Source: Devosia geojensis (GTDB lineage Bacteria > Pseudomonadota > Alphaproteobacteria > Rhizobiales > Devosiaceae). Taken from it: a stretch of 42,024 bases of DNA. Made by a program: the position numbers and the translations under genes. The notes under the pieces are model-generated. The model was not told where the DNA came from and did not search any database. It saw only the letters and a list, made by a program, of their open reading frames with translations. This document shows positions 23,508 to 30,383 of this stretch, piece after piece (position 1 is the stretch's first letter; each line of letters opens with the position of its first letter). The stretch lies in the NCBI RefSeq assembly GCF_000969415.1, contig NZ_JZEX01000022.1, forward strand, positions 1 to 42,024, read 5' to 3'.

Positions 23508-24401
23508 ATGACATTCCGATCGGGTGCCGCCGACGCTCCGGCTTTCAACCAGAACCTGGGCGCGTATCTCTTCCTCGCCCCGGCGCTGTTGATCCTGTTC
23601 CTGTCGCTGCTGCTGCCGGCCGCCGCCACGATCGGGATGAGCTTTACCGACATCTCGTTCCTGAGGCCGACGAATTTCGTCGGCCTCGACAACTACCTGC
23701 GCCTTCTCTCGGACGGCCGCTTCCAGCAGGCGGTCTTCAACACCAGCTACTATACCCTCGGGGTGACGCTGCCCACGATGGTGCTGGGTCTCCTCGCGGC
23801 CGTGGCGCTCAATCGCCGTTTTCCGTTCCGCGTCGCCTTCCGCACCATCTTCTACCTGCCGGTGCTGACCTCGCTGATCGCGGCGGCTGTGGTCTGGGTC
23901 TACATCTACGAGCCCTATTCCGGGCCGATGAACGGGCTTCTCGTCTCGCTCGGCCTGCCGCCGCAGCCTTGGCTGCAATCGCCGAACCTTGCCATGACCG
24001 CGCTGATCATCATGGCCGTCTGGCGCGATTTCGGCACGGCCATGATCATCTATCTCGCCGGCCTCCAGGACATCCCCGAGGAGATCTACGAGGCCGCCCG
24101 GCTCGACGGCGCGGGCAAGTTCGCCATCCTGCGGCGCATCACCGTTCCCATGCTCTCCTCGGTCACCTTCTATCTGATGATCATCCTCATCGTGCAGTCG
24201 TTCCAGGTGTTCGGCGCCATCTACGTCATGACCGGCGGCGGGCCGCTGGGATCGACCGAAACCATCGTCTTCCAGATGTACCAGACGGCTTTCGGCTACA
24301 CCGAGTTCGGCTACGCGGCCGCCATGTCGACGGTGCTGTTCTTCGTCATCCTGCTGTTCTCGATCGTCGGAACCAAGATCATGAGGAAGGGTGAGGCATG
24401 A
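23508..24401 (+). CDS. Sugar ABC transporter permease 1 (second locus)
   Basis: A 297-residue MalF/UgpA-type permease with about six helices, the first being YLFLAPALLILFLSLLLPAA. The EAA loop is EIYEAARLDGAGKFAILRRI. It starts 10 bases after the binding-protein stop, and its end overlaps the next gene by four bases (ATGA), so the two permeases are co-translated. Confidence 0.92.
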   Translation: MTFRSGAADAPAFNQNLGAYLFLAPALLILFLSLLLPAAATIGMSFTDISFLRPTNFVGLDNYLRLLSDGRFQQAVFNTSYYTLGVTLPTMVLGLLAAVALNRRFPFRVAFRTIFYLPVLTSLIAAAVVWVYIYEPYSGPMNGLLVSLGLPPQPWLQSPNLAMTALIIMAVWRDFGTAMIIYLAGLQDIPEEIYEAARLDGAGKFAILRRITVPMLSSVTFYLMIILIVQSFQVFGAIYVMTGGGPLGSTETIVFQMYQTAFGYTEFGYAAAMSTVLFFVILLFSIVGTKIMRKGEA

Positions 24402-25327
24402 GCACCGCCACGTCGGACGCGCAGAGCGTCGCCCCCGTTTCCGCCGCATCGAGGCTCGCCGCCCTGCGGCCGGTCGCCGAGGCCGTCGTCGGCTATGGCC
24501 TGCTGCTCTTTGCCGCCTTTGCCACCATGGCGCCGTTCCTGTGGATGGTGTCGACCTCGTTCAAGACCGATCCGGAGGTCTTCCGGTTCCCGCCGAGCTT
24601 CGTGCCGCAGGGGCTGGTGTGGCAGAACTATCTCGACGTCATCAACGCGCCCGATACCGGACGCCAGCTGATCAACAGCCTGATCTTCGCGCTGGGCTCG
24701 ACCGCGTCGAACCTCGCCTTCTGCTCGCTGGCCGGCTACGCGCTGGCGCGCATGCAGTTCCGCGGCAAGACGCTGGTCTTCGCGCTCGTCGTCGGGCTCC
24801 TGATGGTGCCGGCCCAGAGCCAGATCGTGCCGGTGTTCCTCATCGTCCAGAAGATCCCCTTCGCCGGCGGCAACGATTGGCTGGGCAATGGCGGCACGGG
24901 CCTGCTCAACACCTATTGGGGCATGATCCTGCCGACGGCCGCGACGCCCTTCGGCATCTTCCTGATGCGCCAGTTCTTCACCCGCATCCCCATCGAGTAC
25001 GAGGAATCGGCGCGCCTCGACGGCGCCAGGCCCTTCACCATCTTCTGGCGCATCCTGCTGCCGCTGGCGCGTCCGGCCATGGCGGTGCTGGGGGTGCTGA
25101 GCTTCCAGAGCGCCTGGAACGAGTTCATCTGGCCGCTGATCCTGACCAACTCGCGCGACATGGCGACCCTGCAGATCGGGCTGCAGCTGCTCCAGAGCGG
25201 GCCCGACGCGCGCTGGAACGTCGTCATGGCGATGGCCACCCTCATCACCATGCCCATCATCGTCGTCTTCCTCTTCGCCCAGCGCTACGTCATCGACGGA
25301 GCCGTCACCAGCGGCGTCAAGGGCTAG
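24398..25327 (+). CDS. Sugar ABC transporter permease 2 (second locus)
   Basis: A 309-residue MalG-type permease with six helices and the EAA loop EYEESARLDGARPFTIFWRI. The cytosolic N-terminus (about 30 residues, Ala-rich) is longer than usual. It overlaps the preceding permease by four bases and completes the importer. Confidence 0.92.
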   Translation: MSTATSDAQSVAPVSAASRLAALRPVAEAVVGYGLLLFAAFATMAPFLWMVSTSFKTDPEVFRFPPSFVPQGLVWQNYLDVINAPDTGRQLINSLIFALGSTASNLAFCSLAGYALARMQFRGKTLVFALVVGLLMVPAQSQIVPVFLIVQKIPFAGGNDWLGNGGTGLLNTYWGMILPTAATPFGIFLMRQFFTRIPIEYEESARLDGARPFTIFWRILLPLARPAMAVLGVLSFQSAWNEFIWPLILTNSRDMATLQIGLQLLQSGPDARWNVVMAMATLITMPIIVVFLFAQRYVIDGAVTSGVKG

Positions 25328-25382
25328 CGTTCGTTCACCCGTTATCAGCAGGCGCGCCAGCGCGCATCGGAGAGTTCTTGCC

Positions 25383-26474
25383 ATGATCGAGCACGTCGAG
25401 ATCCACCACGTCCCCGGCGAATACGCCGCCTGGCCGGCCAATTACGGCCTCTGGGCATGGGGCGACGAGATCGTCGCCGTCTTCTCCCAGGGCTTCAGGG
25501 GCGCCCAGGAGGGCCTGCACGCCCGCGACATGACCCGGCCGTTCGTCGGCCGGCAGGCCCGCAGCCTCGATGGCGGGCGCACCTGGACCGCGGAGCCCTT
25601 CACCGGCACGATCCCCGGCGGCACCTCGCTCTCGGGCGACGAGCACGTGGTCGAGGCGCTGCAGAGCCAGCCCAACATCGTGCCCGGGCGCGACCTGCCC
25701 CAGCTCGGCGAGCCCGTCGACTTCACCGATCCCGAGACCATCGTCATGGCCGCCCGCACCGGCCTCGACGCCGGCTCGATCAGCTGGTTCTACGTCAGCC
25801 GCGACCGCGCCCGATCCTGGCAGGGCCCCTACCGCTTCGGCGATTTCGGCCTGCCGGGGATCTCGGCGCGCACCGACATCGTGCCGCTGGGGCGGCACGA
25901 CGCGCTGTTCCTGCTGACGGCGGTCAAGTCGAACGGCAGGGAAGGGCGGGTCTTCTGCCTGCGCACCCGCGACGGCGCGCGCACCTTCACCTTCGAGGGC
26001 TTCGTCGGCGACGAGCCGGAGGGTTATGCGATCATGCCCGCGTCCCTGAAGCTCGCCGACGGCAGCATCCTCTGCCTCGTGCGCTGCTCGACGCCCGGCA
26101 AGGGCCCCGACCGAAGGGCCTGGATCGAGCAGTACCGCTCGCGCGACGACGGGCGCACCTGGACGCTGGAAGGCCGGGCGGTCGACAACACCGGCTATGG
26201 CGGCAATCCGCCGACGCTCTCGGCGCTGCCGGACGGCCGGCTGCTCCTCGTCTACGGATTCCGCGATGCGCCCTACGGCATGCGCGCGCGCACCAGCGCC
26301 GACGGCGGCAGGAGCTGGAGCGCGGACATGATCCTGCGCGATGACGCGGGCATGTCCGACCTCGGCTATCCGCGCACCGTCGTTCTCGCCGACGGCACGG
26401 CGCTGACGGTCTACTACTACAACCACGGCGCCGGAACCGACCGCTACATCGCCGGCACCCTCTTCACGCCCTGA
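25383..26474 (+). CDS. Sialidase-like Asp-box beta-propeller protein
   Basis: A 363-residue protein made of propeller blades marked by Asp boxes: SLDGGRTWT, SRDRARSW, TRDGARTFTF, SRDDGRTWT and SADGGRSW. Such proteins include exo-sialidases, but the fold also serves other glycosidases. There is no signal peptide, so it should work in the cytoplasm on material imported by the ABC system encoded just before it (55-base gap). Arg residues near ARTDIVPLG and the Tyr/Glu-rich GDEPEGYAIMPAS segment could belong to an active site, but a full sialidase set (Arg triad, Tyr/Glu, Asp) was not confirmed. With the NanA/DapA-like aldolase it suggests removal of an acidic sugar. The function remains open. 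Confidence 0.7.
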   Translation: MIEHVEIHHVPGEYAAWPANYGLWAWGDEIVAVFSQGFRGAQEGLHARDMTRPFVGRQARSLDGGRTWTAEPFTGTIPGGTSLSGDEHVVEALQSQPNIVPGRDLPQLGEPVDFTDPETIVMAARTGLDAGSISWFYVSRDRARSWQGPYRFGDFGLPGISARTDIVPLGRHDALFLLTAVKSNGREGRVFCLRTRDGARTFTFEGFVGDEPEGYAIMPASLKLADGSILCLVRCSTPGKGPDRRAWIEQYRSRDDGRTWTLEGRAVDNTGYGGNPPTLSALPDGRLLLVYGFRDAPYGMRARTSADGGRSWSADMILRDDAGMSDLGYPRTVVLADGTALTVYYYNHGAGTDRYIAGTLFTP

Positions 26475-26480
26475 GAGGAA

Positions 26481-26503
26481 GGAGGACGGCTTTGCCGTCC
26501 TCC
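26481..26503. terminator. Bidirectional hairpin between convergent genes
   Basis: A perfect 10-bp stem GGAGGACGGC/GCCGTCCTCC with a TTT loop. It lies 7 bases after the propeller gene stop and 8 bases after the oppositely oriented hydratase stop. It has no T-run, so it probably ends or protects both transcripts. Confidence 0.65.
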
Positions 26504-26510
26504 GCATCTG

Positions 26511-27266
26511 TCAGTCCGTCAGGTCGAGCGTGAACGAGACCGGATCGTAGTCGCCGAGCTGCATGGTGACCTCGCCGGCCTCTGCGAACGCGACCGGCGT
26601 CGTCAGCGAGCCGGTGGTGACGACGACGCCCTTGCGCAGCGCCGGGAAGTGCCGGTGCGGCTGCCGGCCGAAGGCGAGGATGGGCGCGAGCGGCCCGCCG
26701 AAGGGATGGCGCGCCGAGAGCTCGCGCGTCTCGCCGCCGGGTAGGGTGACCCGCACCGGCAGTCCCTCGATGTCGGCGAGCGCGCCGATCTTCTGGCGCC
26801 CGACGACATAACCGGCCCCGGTCAGGTTGTCGGCCACCGCGCCGAACTTGCCGGCCTCCTCGCGCTGGACGAGCCGCGTGCCCAGGACCTCGATGCCGAC
26901 GACGAAATGATCGATCGCCGCCGAAAGGTCCTCGGCATTCCCGGCGGTGGCCGCTGCGGGATAGTCCTGCCCCAGAACGGCGGCGACCTCGATCTCGAGG
27001 GCGATGAAGCTGCGGCGCGGCATGGAGAACGTCTCGCCGTCGCCGACGACCGCGCCGGCAAAGATCGGGGCGATCAGCGCGCCCCCGTCCACCACCGAGA
27101 TCTTGGCGGCGGCCGTGGTCTCGCCGAGCGCGGCCTGCACCTTGCTCTGGATCTCCATGGCCTGGTCCAGCGTCAGGTGGCTGAGGCGCTGCGCTGCGAC
27201 CGGCCCTCCCGATCCGTTGCGGGCGGCGACGAGCGCGTTGACCAGAGTATCGATATCGAGGTCCAC
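26511..27266 (-). CDS. 2-keto-4-pentenoate hydratase / fumarylacetoacetate hydrolase-family enzyme
   Basis: A 251-residue enzyme of the FAH-related hydratase/decarboxylase family that acts on small 2-keto acids with a divalent metal. Visible are KISVVDGGALIAPIF, the acidic metal-ligand region FIALEIEVAAVLG and the closing GVVVTTGSLTTPV, all as in MhpD/TesE relatives. The start is a GTG at 27266 after GGAGAGG; readings starting at 27614 come from mrpG in another frame. It faces the propeller gene head-on and lies just downstream of mrpG, from which it is probably transcribed separately. The substrate is unknown; a keto acid from sugar or aromatic breakdown is likely. Confidence 0.8.
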   Translation of the reverse strand: MDLDIDTLVNALVAARNGSGGPVAAQRLSHLTLDQAMEIQSKVQAALGETTAAAKISVVDGGALIAPIFAGAVVGDGETFSMPRRSFIALEIEVAAVLGQDYPAAATAGNAEDLSAAIDHFVVGIEVLGTRLVQREEAGKFGAVADNLTGAGYVVGRQKIGALADIEGLPVRVTLPGGETRELSARHPFGGPLAPILAFGRQPHRHFPALRKGVVVTTGSLTTPVAFAEAGEVTMQLGDYDPVSFTLDLTD

Positions 27267-27325
27267 AGGATCCTCTCCCTTTCCTTGTGAAGACGTGGCC
27301 GCCGATGACGTCGGCGTGCGGAATG

Positions 27326-27694
27326 TCAGTCGGCGACCTCCGGCCGCTCCTTGGGTGCCGCGTCGGGTCCGGTCGCGGTGAACCCGGCCGCGCGATCGCG
27401 GAAGAGCGTCGCCCGGGCCAGCAGCATCAGCGTGACGGGAGTCGTCACCGTCACAAAGAGGAAGATGGCGATTTCGTGCACCACCAGCCGCTGTTGGGTC
27501 AGCGTGAAGTAGATGGCCGAGGCGAGGAGGATGAGCCCGCCGCCCATGCTCGTGCCCATGGTGGGCGCGTGGATGCGCAGGTAGAAGTCCCGGAGCCGCA
27601 CAAGGCCGAGGCACCCGGCCATGGTCAGGAGCGCGCCGGCCAGTACGCCGGCCGACACCAGGATCGAGAGCCAGAGCGGCAGGTCCGCGATCAT
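27326..27694 (-). CDS. mrpG: Mrp Na+/H+ antiporter subunit G
   Basis: A 122-residue membrane subunit with three helices. The segment LGLVRLRDFYLRIHAPTMGTSMGG is the MnhG/PhaG core. It is the last gene of the six-gene operon and its ATG overlaps the mrpF stop by four bases. The C-terminal tail (DAAPKERPEVAD) is polar and cytosolic. Confidence 0.93.
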   Translation of the reverse strand: MIADLPLWLSILVSAGVLAGALLTMAGCLGLVRLRDFYLRIHAPTMGTSMGGGLILLASAIYFTLTQQRLVVHEIAIFLFVTVTTPVTLMLLARATLFRDRAAGFTATGPDAAPKERPEVAD

Positions 27695-27972
27695 TCGATC
27701 ACCTCGCCGCGCATGAGGAACTTGGCGAGCGCCACCGTGCCGACGAACCCGAGTAGCCCGATGAGCATGGCGAGCTCGAAATAGACCTGGCTGTTGGTGC
27801 GGATGCCGAGCGTCACGAGCAGCAGCAGCGCGACGACGTAGAGCGCGTCGAGGGCGAGGATCCGGTCCTGCGCGTGCGGGCCCCGCACCATGCGATAAAG
27901 GGTCGCCAGCATGCCGACGCCCAGCATGACCTGTGCGACGAGCAGACTCCATTCGAGGATCGCGACGCTCAT
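27691..27972 (-). CDS. mrpF: Mrp Na+/H+ antiporter subunit F
   Basis: A 93-residue membrane subunit with three helices. The family core MVRGPHAQDRILALDALYV is intact. Its start overlaps mrpE and its stop overlaps mrpG by four bases each. MrpF packs against MrpE and MrpG in the antiporter complex. Confidence 0.93.
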   Translation of the reverse strand: MSVAILEWSLLVAQVMLGVGMLATLYRMVRGPHAQDRILALDALYVVALLLLVTLGIRTNSQVYFELAMLIGLLGFVGTVALAKFLMRGEVIE

Positions 27973-28454
27973 TGGAAGACCTCCAGCAGCAGGGTTTCGT
28001 AGCGGGCCTTGATGGTCCTGGCCCACTCGTTGGCGTCGACCAGGTCGAAGACGTGGATGAGCACCGAGCTCTTCTCGCGGTCGTATTCGAGCCAGGCGCT
28101 CCCCGGGGTCGCCGTCAGGATGCAGGCGAGGATGGCCAGCCCGAAGGTGTTGGTCAGCTCGAGCTTCATCTCGATGAAGCCGGCCGTGGGGCGCGGGCGC
28201 GGATGCAGCAGCACCGAGAGCACCGCCAGGTTCGAGCGGATGATGTCGATGCCGGCGACGACGAGGAGCTGCACGAACTTGAGCGGGCGGCGCAGCGTCA
28301 CCGGCTCGGGGATGACGGCGTGCGCGGCAAGGGAAGCAACGATCGCGATCGCGCCGCCGAGCAGGATATGGCCGAGGCCCGCCGACTGCTGCAGCACCAG
28401 CCACAGGATCAGCAGGAAGCCGGCGAGCACGGGGTGGGGCAGGATGCGCTTCAT
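27969..28454 (-). CDS. mrpE: Mrp Na+/H+ antiporter subunit E
   Basis: A 161-residue subunit with two or three N-terminal helices and a cytosolic domain. The MnhE features GIDIIRSNLAVL, NTFGLAILACILTATPGSA and VLIHVFDLVD are present. It overlaps both mrpD and mrpF by four bases. Confidence 0.93.
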   Translation of the reverse strand: MKRILPHPVLAGFLLILWLVLQQSAGLGHILLGGAIAIVASLAAHAVIPEPVTLRRPLKFVQLLVVAGIDIIRSNLAVLSVLLHPRPRPTAGFIEMKLELTNTFGLAILACILTATPGSAWLEYDREKSSVLIHVFDLVDANEWARTIKARYETLLLEVFQ

Positions 28455-30046
28455 GGGGCTGCTCCCGGCGGCAGGACCGCGCCGACATAGCCGCCCGGCG
28501 TATGGATGAAGGCGGCGGTGTCGGTGAGGAATTCGAGGATCGGCCCGGCCGCGACGCTCATCAGCACGCAGAGCGCCAGCAGCACGACGATCGGCGCCAT
28601 TTCCATCGGGCGGATGCGCAGCGCCCCGTCGGGGAGCGACGTCCAGAAGATGTTGATGCCGTTGCGCACCATCGCCACCAGCACGAAGAGGCCCGAGACG
28701 ATGATGGCCCCGGTGAACCACCAGGTCGCCGCCGTCGGCGCGTCCCCCACCGCAAGCGCCGACGAGATCATGACGAACTTGGCCAGGAACCCCGAGAGCG
28801 GCGGCAGGCCCGCCATCACCAGCGCCGCGATGGCGAAGCACCAGCTGATCAGCGTCGCGGCGGTCGGCGTCACCGGGCTCACCTCCTCGTCCTCGTCGAG
28901 CTCCTCGTCCTCGTCGCCGTAGATCTCGAGCGAAACCGCCAGGATCTGCGCCTCTGCCGGCAGGATCTGGTCGATGACGTCCTTGAGGAGGAAGAGCGCC
29001 CCAGCCGCAAGGGTCGCGACGACGAGGTAGTAGAGGGCGCCGGCCGTCACCCCCGGCGCATTGAAGGCCACCGCCAGCAGCAGCGTGCCGGCCGAGACCA
29101 GGATGAGGTAGCTCGCCAGCCGGTCGAGCGCCTTGCACGAGAGCGCCCCGATGCTGCCATAGGCCACGGTCGCCAGCCCGAGGACCAGCAGCACGTTCTG
29201 CGCGAAGGTCGCCCCTTCCCCGGCCTCGTTGGCAAAGACCAGCGTCCACAGCCGCAGGATGGCATAGAAGCCGACCTTGGTCATGACCGCAAACAGCGCC
29301 GCGGCCGGCGGGGCTGCCGAGGAATAGGTGTTGGGCAGCCAGAAATGCAGCGGCCAGGCGCCCGCCTTGATGAGGAACGCGACGCCCAGCACCGCCGCGC
29401 CCGCCTCGAACAGCCCCCGGTTCTCGCCGGTGATCGTCGGCGCGACCCGCGCGATGTCGGCCATGTTGAGCGTGCCGGTGGTGCCGTAGATGAGGGCGAC
29501 GCCGATGAGGAAGAGGAACGAGGCGACGAGGTTGATGGCGATGTAGTGCAGCGCCGAGCGCACCCGGTTGCGCCCGCCCCCGTGCAGCACCAGCCCGTAG
29601 GAGGCGGCCAGCAGCAGCTCGAAGAAGACGAAGAGGTTGAAGAGGTCGCCGGTGAGGAACGCGCCGTTGAGCCCCATGGTGAGCGCGTGGAAGAGGGGAA
29701 AGAAGTTGGTGCCGTTCCGGTACCAGCGGGCCGAGGCGAAGATGAGGGCGGCGAGCGCCAGGATCGAGGTGGTCAGGACCATCAGCGCCGCGAGCCTGTC
29801 GGCCACCAGCACGATGCCGAACGGCACCGGCCAGTTGCCCAGCGGATAGACCGCCGCCGCCGTCGCGCCCGGCTGGGCGAGGGTGACGAAGAGCAGCACG
29901 GCCGACGCCAGGAGGATGATGCTGAAGGCGATGTTGAGGCCGACGATCCGCTTGCTGCTGCGCTGGTCGCCGAGGATCAGGTTGGCGATCGCCGCCATCA
30001 TCGGCACCAGGATCGGCAGGATCGCGATGTGGTTCATCTCGCCCAT
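28451..30046 (-). CDS. mrpD: Mrp Na+/H+ antiporter subunit D
   Basis: A 531-residue NuoN/NuoL-like proton-channel subunit with about 14 helices (HALTMGLNGAFLTGDLFNLF, FLIKAGAWPLHFWLPNTYSS, MTKVGFYAILRLWTL). The conserved Lys in IKAGAWPLHFWLP and an acidic residue in helix 5 belong to the proton path. A strikingly acidic loop, EIYGDEDEELDEDEEVSP, occurs at about residues 373-391 between two helices and probably lies in the cytoplasm. The start at 30046 lies just past the mrpC stop; an alternative ATG at 30037 is possible. Confidence 0.94.
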   Translation of the reverse strand: MGEMNHIAILPILVPMMAAIANLILGDQRSSKRIVGLNIAFSIILLASAVLLFVTLAQPGATAAAVYPLGNWPVPFGIVLVADRLAALMVLTTSILALAALIFASARWYRNGTNFFPLFHALTMGLNGAFLTGDLFNLFVFFELLLAASYGLVLHGGGRNRVRSALHYIAINLVASFLFLIGVALIYGTTGTLNMADIARVAPTITGENRGLFEAGAAVLGVAFLIKAGAWPLHFWLPNTYSSAAPPAAALFAVMTKVGFYAILRLWTLVFANEAGEGATFAQNVLLVLGLATVAYGSIGALSCKALDRLASYLILVSAGTLLLAVAFNAPGVTAGALYYLVVATLAAGALFLLKDVIDQILPAEAQILAVSLEIYGDEDEELDEDEEVSPVTPTAATLISWCFAIAALVMAGLPPLSGFLAKFVMISSALAVGDAPTAATWWFTGAIIVSGLFVLVAMVRNGINIFWTSLPDGALRIRPMEMAPIVVLLALCVLMSVAAGPILEFLTDTAAFIHTPGGYVGAVLPPGAAP

Positions 30047-30047
30047 C

Positions 30048-30383
30048 TCAGTTTCCCGTCCCGTCGACGTGGTCGTTGCCGGTAAGGCCGCGCGCGGCCA
30101 GCAGCACGACGAGGAACAAGGCCGTCATGGCGAAGCCGATGACGATGGCGGTCAGGACCAGCGCCTGAGGCACCGGGTCGGTATAGTCGGCCGGATTGGC
30201 GTTGGCGCCCGACAGGATCGGCGCTGCATCCATGCGCAGCCGCCCCATGGCGAGGATGAAGAGGTTGACCGCATAGGAGAGCAGCGAGAGCCCGACGATC
30301 ACCTGGAAGGTGCGCGGCCGCAGGATCAGGTAGACCCCCGAGCCGGCCAGGACGCCGATGGCCAGGGCAAGTGTCAGTTCCAT
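30048..30383 (-). CDS. mrpC: Mrp Na+/H+ antiporter subunit C
   Basis: A 111-residue, three-helix subunit related to NuoK. The core YLILRPRTFQVIVGLSLLSY, VNLFILAMGRLRM and DPVPQALVLTAIVIGFA is typical. Its start overlaps the mrpA stop by 10 bases. Confidence 0.93.
   Translation of the reverse strand: MELTLALAIGVLAGSGVYLILRPRTFQVIVGLSLLSYAVNLFILAMGRLRMDAAPILSGANANPADYTDPVPQALVLTAIVIGFAMTALFLVVLLAARGLTGNDHVDGTGN

Noticed and set aside
28502..30085. Plus-strand ORF of 527 codons opposite mrpD
   Set aside because: Same type of antisense shadow of a membrane-protein gene; highly charged, low-complexity translation.
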